A stretch of 64,000 bases of DNA from Brachybacterium ginsengisoli (GTDB taxonomy: Bacteria; Actinomycetota; Actinomycetes; Actinomycetales; Dermabacteraceae): the NCBI RefSeq assembly GCF_002407065.1, contig NZ_CP023564.1, positions 2,976,001-3,040,000 of the forward strand. The letters are read 5' to 3'. The first letter of the stretch is position 1. Each line of letters opens with the position of its first letter. The translations under genes were made by a program, and so were the position numbers. The notes under the pieces are model-generated. The model had not been told where the DNA came from. It saw only the letters and a program-made list of their open reading frames with translations, and did no database searches. This document shows, one piece after another, positions 8,941 to 18,066 of this stretch.

Positions 8941-9041
8941 CGCGCCATGGTGGCAGGTCCCGCCCGATGCCGCCTGGGAGCGCGGCGCCGTGCCAGACTG
9001 AGCCCGCCCGTCGATGTGGACAGTAGAACCTGAGGTCAGGC

Positions 9042-11312
9042 ATGCCGGAGATCGACCCCGCTCTCGCCCGTTGGATCACCGCTCCCGGCGAGGATCCCCA
9101 GAACCCCCTGCTGCGCCTCGCCTTCACCCTGGGCTCCCCGCCGGTCGCGGGACGGCTGCGGGTGACGGGTCTGGGGACCTTCCGCGCCCATCTGAACGGG
9201 GCGCCCGTGAGCGACGGCCGCCTGGACCCCGGCCTCACCGATCCGCGCCGCCGCGTGCAGGTGTGCGATCTGGACGTCTCGGCGCTGCTGCTCTCGGGCG
9301 AGAACGTGCTGGGCATCGAGCTGGGCCGGGGCTTCCACGCGATGCGCACCCCGAACGTGTGGCGCTGGCACGAGGCGCCGTGGCGCGGCCCGGTGCGCGC
9401 CTGGGCGCATCTGCGTGTGGACCTGGCCGACGGTTCCGCCCGTGCCCTCACCACGGGCGAGGACTGGCTGACCCGACCGGGCCCGGTGGTCGTCGACTCG
9501 ATGTACGAGGGCGAGACCTTCTCCCCCACCGAGGACCCGTCGGCCTGGCTGCTCCCGGGCTACGCGACCGACGGATGGGAGCCGGCGCTCGTGGCCCGCC
9601 CGGGGAAGGGATCGCGTCGCAGGCTGGAGTCCCCGGAGCCGCTGCTGGTGACCCAGGTGCAGGAGCCGGTCGTCGAGCAGGGCGAGATCACCCCGGTGGT
9701 CGTCTCCGCCACCTCGCAGCGGGTGGTGCTGGACATGGGCCGGGTGATCGCCGGCTGGTGCCGCTACGAGCTCCGCGACGAGGTGGACGCGCTCTCGCCG
9801 ACGCTCGAGCTGGTGGCCCGCCACGGCGAGAAGCTGCGCGACGACGGCACGGTGGACGACGACAACGAGCACATCGCCGCGGACCGCTTCCAGGAGGACC
9901 GGGTGCGCCTGGAGCCCGCCTACGCGCGCTCCTTCGCCCCGCGCCACAGCTACAAGGGGTTCCGCTACGTGCAGCTCGAGGCGGTCGCCGGCGATCTCTC
10001 CGGCGTGGACGTCACCGGCGTAGCGGCGTGGGCGGATCTGCAGGAGGTCAGCGCGCTGCGCTCCTCGGAGCCGTATCTCGAGCGCTTCGACGCGGCGATG
10101 CGGGCCTCGCTGCTGAACAACATGCACCACGTCCCCACCGACACCCCGATGCACGAGAAGAACGGGTGGACGGGCGATGCGCTGACCGGGCTCGCGGCGA
10201 TGACCACGAGCTTCGACATGCGCCGGATGCTGGCCAAGTGGGCGACGGACCAGGTCGACGGGCAGCGCGCCGACGGCTCCCTGGCCGTCATCTCGCCGAC
10301 CCCGGGCTGGGGCTACGAGGAGCTCTCCCCCGCTCCGGAGTGGACCTGCCTGCTGCCGACCCTGCTGGACGAGCTGGCCACGGAGTACGGCGATCTCGCC
10401 CCGGTCGCGGAGCACGCCGCGGCGGCCGCGCGCTACCTGGATCATGAGCTGGGCCGTCGCGACCAGGACGGGCTGATCTCCGGCGTGCTCGGGGACTACC
10501 TCACCCCGGGCAGCCCCGGCCCGGCCCCGGAGGACAAGCGGCTCTCGGGCACCCTCGCGGTGGCCGGCGGTCTGCGCTCCCTGGCCCATGCGCTGGACCT
10601 CGCCAGCGGCGAGGAGATCGCCGATGTCCCCTCCTCCGAGGAGCTGCGCGAGCGGGCGCTCGCGCTCGAGGAGGCGGTGAACATCGTGTTCCTGGACCGG
10701 GAGCAGGGGCTCTACCGCGATCCGGCGGGCAGCGCGGAGGTCGGCTACCGCCAGACCAGCAACGTGCTGCCGCTCGCCGCGGGGATCGTGCCGCCCGAGC
10801 TCGTCGAGAGCGCGGTGGCGAACCTGGTCGCGGACATCACCGCCCGCGGGGACCATCACGACTGCGGCCATCTCGGGGTGCGTCACCTGCTGGGGGTGCT
10901 CTCCGCCCACGGGCACGGGGATTTGGCCTGGCGGGTCCTCGCCAATCCCAGCGCCCCGGGATGGCGGGCCTGGCTGGAGGCGGGGAACTCCACCTTCATG
11001 GAGATGTGGCAGGACCCCCGCTCCTGCTCCCACTACTTCATGGGGACGCCCGCCACCTGGATCCATGAGCATGCGGTGGGCCTGCGCCGGGGCCGGGACG
11101 GCTGGGGGGAGCTGCTGGTGCAGCCGGACCCGGAGGTGCCCGTCGGCCGCATCGCGATGACGCGCGAGACCCCCGCCGGCACGATCGAGGTCGAGGTGGA
11201 TCGCGAGGCGCGCACGGTGTCGCTCGCCGTCCCGGAGGGCTCCCGGGCCCGCGTGGTGCTGCCGGGCCTCGAGCGGACCCTCGGACCGGGGCGGCACACC
11301 GTCTCCTGGTGA
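9042..11312 (+). CDS. Alpha-L-rhamnosidase-like GH78 glycoside hydrolase
   Basis: 756 residues. The N-terminal beta-sandwich domains of GH78 (FRAHLNGAPVSDGRLDPG..., the GENVLGIELGRGF block, DMGRVIAGW, YKGFRYVQLE) precede an (alpha/alpha)6 barrel with the hallmark PTDTPMHEKNGWTGDA at the general-acid region and the STFMEMW/GTPATWIHEHAVGL blocks. GH78 enzymes release terminal L-rhamnose from plant glycans or flavonoid glycosides. There is no signal peptide, so it probably acts in the cytoplasm on imported oligosaccharides. It appears monocistronic and ends at a strong hairpin. Confidence 0.9.
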   Translation: MPEIDPALARWITAPGEDPQNPLLRLAFTLGSPPVAGRLRVTGLGTFRAHLNGAPVSDGRLDPGLTDPRRRVQVCDLDVSALLLSGENVLGIELGRGFHAMRTPNVWRWHEAPWRGPVRAWAHLRVDLADGSARALTTGEDWLTRPGPVVVDSMYEGETFSPTEDPSAWLLPGYATDGWEPALVARPGKGSRRRLESPEPLLVTQVQEPVVEQGEITPVVVSATSQRVVLDMGRVIAGWCRYELRDEVDALSPTLELVARHGEKLRDDGTVDDDNEHIAADRFQEDRVRLEPAYARSFAPRHSYKGFRYVQLEAVAGDLSGVDVTGVAAWADLQEVSALRSSEPYLERFDAAMRASLLNNMHHVPTDTPMHEKNGWTGDALTGLAAMTTSFDMRRMLAKWATDQVDGQRADGSLAVISPTPGWGYEELSPAPEWTCLLPTLLDELATEYGDLAPVAEHAAAAARYLDHELGRRDQDGLISGVLGDYLTPGSPGPAPEDKRLSGTLAVAGGLRSLAHALDLASGEEIADVPSSEELRERALALEEAVNIVFLDREQGLYRDPAGSAEVGYRQTSNVLPLAAGIVPPELVESAVANLVADITARGDHHDCGHLGVRHLLGVLSAHGHGDLAWRVLANPSAPGWRAWLEAGNSTFMEMWQDPRSCSHYFMGTPATWIHEHAVGLRRGRDGWGELLVQPDPEVPVGRIAMTRETPAGTIEVEVDREARTVSLAVPEGSRARVVLPGLERTLGPGRHTVSW

Positions 11313-11330
11313 GCAGGTCGGGAACAGGAC

Positions 11331-11372
11331 GACGCCCGCCGCGCCCGGCGTGAGCCGGGCCCGACGGGCGTC
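11331..11372. terminator. Nested hairpin terminator after the GH78 gene
   Basis: The outer arms GACGCCCG (11331-11338) and CGGGCGTC (11365-11372) enclose the perfect inner hairpin GCCCGGC-GTGA-GCCGGGC (11343-11360). There is no T-tract, as is common in high-GC genomes. It lies 19 bp after the GH78 stop, between convergent genes. Confidence 0.75.
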
Positions 11373-11383
11373 GAGGTCATGCT

Positions 11384-11401
11384 GTCGCTCGTGCGAGCGA
11401 C
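11384..11401. terminator. Hairpin at the 3' end of the cold-shock gene
   Basis: GTCGCTCG-TG-CGAGCGAC is a perfect 8-bp stem starting 7 bp beyond the stop of the minus-strand csp gene. Confidence 0.6.
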
Positions 11402-11408
11402 GCGGAGA

Positions 11409-11612
11409 TCAGAGTCCGCGGATGTTCACAGCCTGCAGGCCCTTGGGGCCCTGCTCGGTCTCGAACTCCACGCGCTGGTTCTCCTGCAGGTCGCGGCGGC
11501 CGGTGCCGACGATGGCGCTGAAGTGCGCGAACACATCGGCGGAGCCGTCCTCGGGGGCGATGAAGCCGTAGCCCTTGTCGGAGTTGAACCAGGTGACGAT
11601 GCCAGTAGCCAT
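11409..11612 (-). CDS. Cold-shock protein (CspA family)
   Basis: A 67-residue single cold-shock domain with RNP1 (KGYGFI, residues 13-18) and RNP2 (VFAHF, 27-31). It is a nucleic-acid chaperone that melts RNA secondary structure. The start is ATG 11612, preceded by GAAGGA; an in-frame ATG 30 bp upstream is open but lacks a better site and would add a non-conserved tail. An unusually long non-coding leader precedes it, as in many cold-shock genes. Confidence 0.95.
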   Translation of the reverse strand: MATGIVTWFNSDKGYGFIAPEDGSADVFAHFSAIVGTGRRDLQENQRVEFETEQGPKGLQAVNIRGL

Positions 11613-12079
11613 GGCGATATTTCCTTCGTTGTCGTGAGTCACGGTCGTGACCCGTAGATCCGCTGCGACGGCGCCGCTGCGGATGGGAGCACTCCGCGGT
11701 CACGAGGACCGGTGCGGGGTGCGTGTGCGGTCGCGAGGACCGCCCGAGCCGAGGCCGACGACGGGATGTCACCGGTGCGGCCGATCTGGGGCCCGAAGGC
11801 CGTGGGGGACCCTCCGGCGAGCGCGGCGACGGGGTGGTCGCCCTGGGCTCGGAGCCGGGAGGGGGTCAAGCGCTCAGCGGGAACCGCGAGCGGGGAGTCG
11901 AACGAGGGCAGTGCGGAGGAGGTGATGTAATCCCAATTTTCTTCTGAGGTGCGCGCGACCGTCGTCGGTCGCCCCCGGGGGAGGCATCCTGCGCCGTGCA
12001 CCCAAAGACTACGGCATCGCGGCGGGTGCTCGATCCATCGTGTGACCCAGCGGACGATTCCGCTCCCGGTCGCTCCCTC
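11613..12079 (-). other. 467-bp non-coding region: probable long csp leader and promoter
   Basis: No convincing gene is present on either strand; the open frames lack family-like composition and overlap one another. The region holds an AT-rich island at about 11928-11946 that may be the promoter core for csp on the minus strand. It also holds two copies of a 14-bp palindromic element and a small palindrome GTCACG-GT-CGTGAC at 11638-11651 next to the csp ribosome site. Confidence 0.5.
11698..11742. repeat. Two copies of palindromic element GGTCRCGAGGACCG in csp leader
   Basis: Copies lie at 11698-11711 and 11729-11742, 31 bp apart, close to three helical turns. Each is an inverted repeat (CGGTC...GACCG; 6-bp arms in the second copy) with a 5-nt centre. 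They could be leader hairpins or protein sites. Confidence 0.6.
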
Positions 12080-12571
12080 TCAAGCCGCCGCATCGAGCTC
12101 GGCCCGCATCGCGGTGGCCTGCACCAACAGCTGTCGCTGCACGTGGATCACCAGCGCCACCCCGGCGACGACCAGCGAGACGCCGCAGATCATCCCGATC
12201 AGCCCGGGCGCGAGCTCGTCCCCGGGCGTGAGGCGGTTGACGACGGCCCCGAGGACGGCGACCGAGAAGACGACCACCGCCTCCCCCGCGACGGCGGCGA
12301 TGATCCGGTCGACGTGCGGCAACGCCGCCGGCGAGAACACGCGGCCGCGGCGCACCAGGGCGAGCAGGCGCAGAATGCTCACCGCGACCACCTGGAGGCA
12401 GAGCACGCCGAGCACGATCAGCGCGGCGACGACGACCACGGCAACGGGCGCGTCGCCCTCGCGCACCATCTTCGTGCACAGCAGCGCGGTCCACCCGATC
12501 TGGACCACCAGGGATCCGGCCAGCGAGACCCACAGGATCACGCGCAGGATCTGGACGGGAACAGCACCCAT
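12080..12571 (-). CDS. DUF2975-like four-helix membrane protein
   Basis: 163 residues with four predicted transmembrane helices and a short charged linker containing the block RRGRVFSPAALPHVDRI between helices 2 and 3, typical of DUF2975. Such proteins are often paired with a small XRE regulator, but none is adjacent here. The start is ATG 12571 with GAGGTGG upstream. Function unknown. Confidence 0.7.
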   Translation of the reverse strand: MGAVPVQILRVILWVSLAGSLVVQIGWTALLCTKMVREGDAPVAVVVVAALIVLGVLCLQVVAVSILRLLALVRRGRVFSPAALPHVDRIIAAVAGEAVVVFSVAVLGAVVNRLTPGDELAPGLIGMICGVSLVVAGVALVIHVQRQLLVQATAMRAELDAAA

Positions 12572-12684
12572 GACCACCTCTTCTCTCGGCCGACGATTAC
12601 ATTCTCCCGCTCGTTCACCGCCCGGACGGCGGCGACCGCCACGGTGGACCGCAGCACCGCGCCCCGCACGAGGAAAGAGGAACG

Positions 12685-13797
12685 ATGACCGACCCGACCC
12701 CCTCGCCCCGCTTCCACTGGTTCCTGCCCCCACGCGGGGATGCGATGGCCCCGATGTCGGTGGCGGCCGAGAACGCGGCACCGGCCGAGGCGGCGACGCT
12801 GCTGGACTTCCAGACCGAGGTGGCGCGCGCCGCCGAGGACGCAGGGTTCGCCGGAGTGCTCACGCCGGTGGGCATCAACTGCCCGGACCCGTGGCTGGTG
12901 TGCTCCGCGGTCGCCGCCCGCACGAGCACCCTCTCGTTCATCGTGGCCCTGCGGCCCTCGCTCGCCTCCGCGACGCTGATCGCCCAGCAGGCCGACACCT
13001 TCCGCCGCCTCCACGGCGGCCGCCTGATCCTCAACATCGTCACCGGCGGCAACCCTGCGGAGCAGGCCGGGTACGGCGTGCACGTCCCCCACGACGAGCG
13101 CTACGAGATCACCGATGAGTCGCTCCAGGCGATCCGCCCGCTGCTGGACGGCGAGAAGGTCGAGCTCGAGGGCCGCCACCTGCACCTCGTGGGCGCGCAG
13201 CTGCCTGAGCCCACCACGCAGCCGGTGCCGATCTTCTTCGGGGGCGCCTCCCCGAAGGCGGTCCAGGTCGCCGCCGAGCAGGCCGACACCTACCTGCTGT
13301 GGGGCGAGCCGCTCGCGGACATCGCCGCCCGGATCGGCACCGTCCGGGAGGCGGCGGCCGCCGCGGGTCGGACGCTCTCCTTCGGGCTGCGGATCCACGT
13401 CATCTCCCGCGACACCTCCGAGCAGGCATGGCAGGCCGCGGCGGACCTCCAGGCGACCTTCGATCCCGAGTCGGTCGCGGCGGTCCGGGCCCACAAGGCG
13501 GCGATGGACTCCGTGGGCCAGGCCAGGATGGACGCCCTGCACGGCGCCCGGCTGCCGCGGGAAGTGCAGGACCTGGTGATCGGCCCGAACCTGTGGTCCG
13601 GCATCGGCCTGCTGCGCGAGGGCGTGGGCACCGCGCTGGTCGGCTCGCACGACGAGGTCGCCGACCGCCTCTTGGAGTACGCCGACCTCGGCATCGACGA
13701 GTTCATCCTCTCCAGCTTCCCGCACCGCGAGGAGGCCCTGCGCGTGGGCCGGGAGGTCCTTCCCCGCGTGCGCGAGCGCGCCGCCGTCGGCGTCTGA
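12685..13797 (+). CDS. LLM-class flavin monooxygenase, alkanesulfonate monooxygenase (SsuD)-like
   Basis: A 370-residue luciferase-like TIM barrel with SsuD-type blocks (FHWFLPPRGD, TPVGINCPDPW, GRLILNIVTGGNPAEQAGYG, FFGGASPKA, LVGSHDEVADRL). SsuD uses reduced FMN and oxygen to release sulfite from alkanesulfonates for sulfur nutrition. No ssuABC transporter or flavin reductase is next to it, so the substrate is not certain. The ribosome site is GAAAGAGGA. Confidence 0.85.
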   Translation: MTDPTPSPRFHWFLPPRGDAMAPMSVAAENAAPAEAATLLDFQTEVARAAEDAGFAGVLTPVGINCPDPWLVCSAVAARTSTLSFIVALRPSLASATLIAQQADTFRRLHGGRLILNIVTGGNPAEQAGYGVHVPHDERYEITDESLQAIRPLLDGEKVELEGRHLHLVGAQLPEPTTQPVPIFFGGASPKAVQVAAEQADTYLLWGEPLADIAARIGTVREAAAAAGRTLSFGLRIHVISRDTSEQAWQAAADLQATFDPESVAAVRAHKAAMDSVGQARMDALHGARLPREVQDLVIGPNLWSGIGLLREGVGTALVGSHDEVADRLLEYADLGIDEFILSSFPHREEALRVGREVLPRVRERAAVGV

Positions 13798-13891
13798 GCC
13801 GGAGCTCTCCGTGGGACGGCGTGTCCCCCGCCCGCCCCCGGAGGGCAGGATGGACGCGGACCATCCGCGACGACCTCCCGAGGAGACCCCC

Positions 13892-14203
13892 ATGACCGTC
13901 ATCGTCACCGCCGTGTTCTACCCCAAGCCCGGCAAGAAGCAGGAGCTGGCCGAGGCCATGCGCCGCGGCATCGAAGCCGTCCACACGGAGGACGGCTGCG
14001 AGCTCTACGCGATCCACGACGCCGAGGACGGCACCATCACGATGATCGAGAAGTGGTCCTCGGAGGAGGCGCTGGACACCCACGGCGACAGCGACCAGGT
14101 CAAGATCCTGCGCGCCGACGTCGCCGACCTGGTCGAGAAGCCCGGCCTGGTCACCCGCATGACCCCGATCCCCCTGGGCACCGACGCCCAGGGCAGCCTC
14201 TGA
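13892..14203 (+). CDS. ABM-fold putative quinol monooxygenase
   Basis: A 103-residue dimeric alpha/beta barrel (ABM/YgiN-like): an N-terminal strand (VIVTAVFYPKPGK), CELYAIHDAEDG, and the IEKWSSEEALDTH block. YgiN-type proteins are cofactor-free quinol monooxygenases, and others trim reactive metabolites. The start is ATG 13892 with GAGGAGA upstream. An in-frame ATG at 13811 is open but the added residues are not family-like. It lies 94 bp after the SsuD-like gene and may be cotranscribed with it. Confidence 0.8.
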   Translation: MTVIVTAVFYPKPGKKQELAEAMRRGIEAVHTEDGCELYAIHDAEDGTITMIEKWSSEEALDTHGDSDQVKILRADVADLVEKPGLVTRMTPIPLGTDAQGSL

Positions 14204-14256
14204 GGCGGGATCTTCCGCTCACAGCGGAGGCCCCGGCGGGTCGTGCCCGGGCGGCG

Positions 14257-14262
14257 TAGCGT
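14257..14262 (+). promoter_or_regulatory. -10 element TAGCGT for the XRE gene (leaderless)
   Basis: TAGCGT ends exactly 6 nt before ATG 14269. No ribosome site is present, so the transcript should begin at or next to the start codon. Confidence 0.55.
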
Positions 14263-14268
14263 CGCCCC

Positions 14269-14607
14269 ATGACCACGCTGGAGCCCCTGCTGCGCGAGCT
14301 GCTCGGCCAGGCGCTGCGCTCCCGACGCCGGGAGCACGGCCGCACCCTGGCCGATGTCGCCGCGCAGGCGGGGGTGAGCATGCAGCACCTCTCGGACGTC
14401 GAGCGCGGCCGCAAGGACGCCTCGAGCGAGATGCTCGCCGCGATCTGCGGGGCGCTCGGGCTGAGCGTCGCCCAGCTGATGGCGGCCGCGGCTCAGCTCC
14501 CCGCCCGGCCCGTCCTGCTCGACCTCACGCGCACACCGGAGATCGGGAGCAGGACGGTCCGGCAGGCCGGCGCCCTGCACGGCGGCGTCATGCTGTCGGC
14601 CGCCTGA
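14269..14607 (+). CDS. XRE-family regulator of the ClgR/PopR type
   Basis: 112 residues with a Cro/C1 helix-turn-helix at about 16-70. The block GRTLADVAAQAGVSMQHLS followed by DVERGRKDASSEMLAAIC closely resembles the actinobacterial Clp regulators ClgR and PopR. Those activate clpP operons and are themselves Clp substrates. The gene faces the clpP pair on the opposite strand, and its last 20 bp overlap the last bases of the second clpP. The C-terminus ends in small residues (VMLSAA), like a Clp-recognised degron; that is an inference. Confidence 0.82.
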   Translation: MTTLEPLLRELLGQALRSRRREHGRTLADVAAQAGVSMQHLSDVERGRKDASSEMLAAICGALGLSVAQLMAAAAQLPARPVLLDLTRTPEIGSRTVRQAGALHGGVMLSAA

Positions 14608-15187
14608 GCAGGATCTCGTCGGCCAACCCGTACTCCACGGCCCCGGCCGCGTCGAGCACCCGCTCGCGCTCGAGATCCGCCCGCACCTGCGCGGGCTCCC
14701 GCCCCGTCGCCTCGGCCAGCAGCTGCTCGAGCTGCCCGCGCACCCGCGCCACCTCCTCGGTCGCGAGGATCAGGTCGGGCACCGCGCCGCGTCCGCTCGC
14801 CTCGAGCGGCCGCAGCACCACCCGCGAGTGGGGAAGCACGGCGCGCAGGCCGGGCGTCCCCGCGCCGAGCAGCAGCACTGGGGCGGCGACGACCTGACCC
14901 ACGCAGGTCACCGCGACCGGACAGCGCACATAGTCGAGCGCGTCATGGATCGCGAGCACGGACTGCACGTCCCCGCCCTCGGAGTTGAGGTAGATCTGGA
15001 TCGGGGCGTCGCGGGACTCGTTCTCCAGGTGCAGCACCTGGGCGATGACGGTGTTGGCCACGCCGTCGTCCACCGCGGTGCCGAGGTAGACGATGCGGTC
15101 GGTGAGCAGGCGGGAGAAGATGTCCGCCGTCCGCTCGCCGCCGCCGGTGGTGCGCTCGATGACGCTGGGGATCGTGTAGCTGCTCAT
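14588..15187 (-). CDS. Catalytically degenerate ClpP paralogue
   Basis: 199 residues with the ClpP fold (RIVYLGTAVDDGVAN, IQIYLNSEGGDV, AVEYGLADEIL). By eye alignment all three catalytic residues are replaced: the serine of the GQAAS motif is A101 (GQVVA), the histidine of the RVMIH motif is R126 (RVVLR), and the aspartate of ERDRF is E175 (ERERV). It cannot work as a serine peptidase by the normal mechanism and probably forms a mixed ring with the active ClpP encoded just upstream, to whose stop its start is fused (ATGA overlap). Confidence 0.85.
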   Translation of the reverse strand: MSSYTIPSVIERTTGGGERTADIFSRLLTDRIVYLGTAVDDGVANTVIAQVLHLENESRDAPIQIYLNSEGGDVQSVLAIHDALDYVRCPVAVTCVGQVVAAPVLLLGAGTPGLRAVLPHSRVVLRPLEASGRGAVPDLILATEEVARVRGQLEQLLAEATGREPAQVRADLERERVLDAAGAVEYGLADEILLRRPTA

Positions 15188-15801
15188 CGGCCGAGCCCCG
15201 TCCGTCGGCCGGCCGGCGCCAGCGGCAGGATCTGGCCGAGGTCCGTGATCACCTGGTCGCAGAACCCGTAGGCGACGGCATCCTGGGCGGACCAGAACCG
15301 GTCCCGCTCGGAATCCCGCGCGATGGTCTCGCGGGGCTGCCCCGTCCGCACGGCGGTGATGTCGATGAGCAGATCGCGGTTCGCGCGCAGGTCCTCGGCC
15401 TGGATCTCGATGTCCGCCGCGGAGCCGCCGAAGCCGGACGATCCCTGGTGCATCAGCACCCGCCCGTGCGGGAGGATGCCGCGCTTGCCGGGCGTGCCGT
15501 GGGTGAGCAGGTACTGGCCGGCGCTGTAGGCCATGCCCAGCGCCACCGTGCGCACATCGCACGGGACCAGGTCCATGAGGTCGCCGATGGCGAGCATGGC
15601 GGGCACCAGCCCGCCGGGCGAGCTGATCAGCAGGGTGATGTCGCTGGTGGGATCCTCGGCGGCCAGGAGCAGCAGGCCGGCGCTGAGCTGGGCGCCGTTG
15701 TCCTGGTCCAGCTCGCGGTCCAGCAGGAGCACCCGCTGGTGGAGCAGTCCGAGGGCGGTGCGGTCGACGAGGGCGGGCGGTGATGCGGCGGTGGTGGTCA
15801 T
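15184..15801 (-). CDS. clpP: ATP-dependent Clp protease proteolytic subunit (active)
   Basis: 205 residues with an intact triad: S93 in GMAYSAG, H118 in RVLMHQG, D167 in ERDRF. The oxyanion-loop region (ISSPGGLVPAM) is normal. It is the first gene of a two-gene operon with a degenerate paralogue. The active/degenerate composition and the adjacent ClgR/PopR-like regulator suggest the accessory clpP3-clpP4 type of locus known from Streptomyces rather than the housekeeping clpP1-clpP2 pair with clpX, which is absent here. Confidence 0.9.
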   Translation of the reverse strand: MTTTAASPPALVDRTALGLLHQRVLLLDRELDQDNGAQLSAGLLLLAAEDPTSDITLLISSPGGLVPAMLAIGDLMDLVPCDVRTVALGMAYSAGQYLLTHGTPGKRGILPHGRVLMHQGSSGFGGSAADIEIQAEDLRANRDLLIDITAVRTGQPRETIARDSERDRFWSAQDAVAYGFCDQVITDLGQILPLAPAGRRTGLGR

Positions 15802-16028
15802 GCCCCGAGTCTCCGCGCGCTCCGCCGCGCCGTCGCCCGTCTCCGCCGTGCGCTGATCAGCTCCCGGCAGAGGCCCCTCGGGAGCGGCCCACGGGTAGAC
15901 TTCCCGGCACGCCGACGGTGCAGGCCCCGGGCATGGAACGGAGCAGCTCCGCCCGGCGGCAGCGCGTCGACCGACGCGCGCCGTCCCCGCCTGGGCCGCA
16001 GCGCCCCGGCCGTCCCCGAGGATGCCTC

Positions 16029-18059
16029 ATGAGCACAACGACCACGGCACCGAGCGGGTTCAGTCCGCGCGTGGCCCTGCAGAAGGTCGGCACGTCCCTG
16101 TCGAACATGGTGATGCCGAACATCCCGGCGCTGATCGCGTGGGGAATCCTCACCGCGTTCTTCATCCCCGACGGCTGGACGCCGAACGAGCCGCTGGCCA
16201 GTGCCGTCGGCCCGATGATCCACTACCTGCTGCCGCTGCTGATCGCGAACACCGGCGGCCGCATGATCTACGAGGCGCGCGGCGCCGTGGTCGGCGTCAT
16301 CGCCACCATGGGCGTGATCGCCGGCTCGGACTGGCTGATCGCCCAGGACAACGCCGCCGCGCTCCAGGAGTGGGTCGAGGGAGGCAACGCGGAGTCGGCC
16401 TTCACGGAGCTGCCCCAGGTCCACATGTTCATCGGCGCGATGATCATGGCCCCGCTCGCCGCCTGGGTGATGAAGAAGCTCGACGCGCTGTGGTCGAACC
16501 ACATCCCCGCGGGCTTCGAGATGCTCGTGAACATGTTCTCCGCCGGCATCTTCGGCTTCATCGCCCTGGTGGCCGGGTTCTTCGGCCTCGCGCCGCTCGT
16601 GAACGCCCTGATGTCGCTGCTGGCCGACGGCGTGGCCGCGCTGATCAACGCGCATCTGCTGCCGCTGGTCTCGATCCTCATCGAGCCGGCGAAGGTCTTC
16701 TTCCTCAACAACGCCATCAACCACGGCGTGCTCACCCCGCTGGGCATCGCGGATGCCGGCACCAACGGCAAGTCCGTGCTCTTCCTGCTCGAGTCGAACC
16801 CCGGCCCGGGCGTCGGCATCCTGCTCGCCTACACGTTCTTCGGCCGCGGCGCCGCCCGCGCCTCGGCCCCCGGTGCCGCGATCATCCAGTTCTTCGGCGG
16901 CATCCACGAGATCTACTTCCCCTACGTGCTCATGAAGCCGATCCTGATCCTCGCCGCGATCGGCGGCGGCATGGCCGGCGTGGCGGTGAACGTCGCCTTC
17001 GGCACCGGGCTGCAGGCCCCCGCCGCCCCCGGATCGATCGTCGCGATCTTCGCCGTCGCCGCCCGGGACTCCTACCTGGGCATCGCCCTCGCGGTGCTCG
17101 CCGCGGCAGGCGTCAGCTTCGCCCTCTCCGCCCTGTTCCTCAAGATCGGCAAGCAGGACGACGGCGACATCGCCGCCGCCACCGCCAAGATGGAGCAGAT
17201 GAAGGGCAAGAAGTCCTCCGTCGCCGGCGCCCTGACCGGCGCGGGCGCCGCCGCTGCGGCCGACGGCTCCGACCACACCGGCCCGATCTCGAAGATCGTC
17301 TTCGCCTGCGACGCCGGCATGGGCTCCTCCGCGATGGGCGCCACGGTGCTGCGCAAGAAGGTGCGCGCCGCCGGCTTCGAGGACGTCGAGGTCACCAACA
17401 AGGCGATCTCCTCGCTGAACGACGAATGGGACGTGGTGGTGACCCAGAAGGAGCTCACCGACCGCGCCCGCCAGCGCACCGGCTCGGCCGTGCACGTCAG
17501 CGTGGACCAGTTCATGAACTCGCCCCGCTACGACGAGGTCGTGGAGCTCGTGGAGACCCGCAACGGCACCGCCGGCGCCGCGGCAGCACCGGCGGCGACG
17601 ACGTCAGAGGTCGCCGGGGCCCCCGGCGACTCGATCCTCTCCCCCGCCTCCATCGTCCTGTCCGGCACCGCGAGCGACTCCGCCTCCGGCATCGACGAGG
17701 CCGGCGCCCTGCTGGTCGCCGCCGGCGCCGTGGACCAGGGCTACGTCAGCGCCATGCATGACCGCGAGGCCACGGTCTCGACGTTCATGGGCAACGGCCT
17801 GGCGATCCCCCACGGCACCAACGAGGCCAAGTCCAGCATCCAGCGCTCGGCGATGTCCATCGTGCGCTACCCGGACGGCATCGACTGGAACGGCAACCCG
17901 ACCACCTTCGTGATCGGCATCGCCGGCGTGGGCAATGAGCACCTCGAGCTGCTGCAGAAGGTCGCGATGACCTTCTCGGACCCCGCCCAGGTGCAGCGGC
18001 TCGAGAACGCGACCACCACCGAGGAGATCCTCGAGATCCTCGGCGATTCGAAGGAGTGA
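16029..18059 (+). CDS. mtlA: Mannitol-specific PTS transporter, EIICBA
   Basis: 676 residues. The N-terminal EIIC membrane domain (about 1-340, with [12 protein letters not shown] and the [15 protein letters not shown] block) forms the channel. The EIIB domain has the phosphorylated Cys427 ([14 protein letters not shown]) and the C-terminal EIIA domain the phosphorylated His595 ([12 protein letters not shown]). It imports mannitol and phosphorylates it to mannitol-1-phosphate with phosphate from HPr. Many genomes split EIIA (MtlF) from EIICB; here all three are fused with an alanine/threonine-rich linker at about 515-535. mtlD follows 7 bp downstream. A TAGACT -10-like hexamer lies at 15896-15901. 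No mtlR regulator is adjacent. Confidence 0.95.
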   Translation: MSTTTTAPSGFSPRVALQKVGTSLSNMVMPNIPALIAWGILTAFFIPDGWTPNEPLASAVGPMIHYLLPLLIANTGGRMIYEARGAVVGVIATMGVIAGSDWLIAQDNAAALQEWVEGGNAESAFTELPQVHMFIGAMIMAPLAAWVMKKLDALWSNHIPAGFEMLVNMFSAGIFGFIALVAGFFGLAPLVNALMSLLADGVAALINAHLLPLVSILIEPAKVFFLNNAINHGVLTPLGIADAGTNGKSVLFLLESNPGPGVGILLAYTFFGRGAARASAPGAAIIQFFGGIHEIYFPYVLMKPILILAAIGGGMAGVAVNVAFGTGLQAPAAPGSIVAIFAVAARDSYLGIALAVLAAAGVSFALSALFLKIGKQDDGDIAAATAKMEQMKGKKSSVAGALTGAGAAAAADGSDHTGPISKIVFACDAGMGSSAMGATVLRKKVRAAGFEDVEVTNKAISSLNDEWDVVVTQKELTDRARQRTGSAVHVSVDQFMNSPRYDEVVELVETRNGTAGAAAAPAATTSEVAGAPGDSILSPASIVLSGTASDSASGIDEAGALLVAAGAVDQGYVSAMHDREATVSTFMGNGLAIPHGTNEAKSSIQRSAMSIVRYPDGIDWNGNPTTFVIGIAGVGNEHLELLQKVAMTFSDPAQVQRLENATTTEEILEILGDSKE

Positions 18060-18066
18060 GGACACC

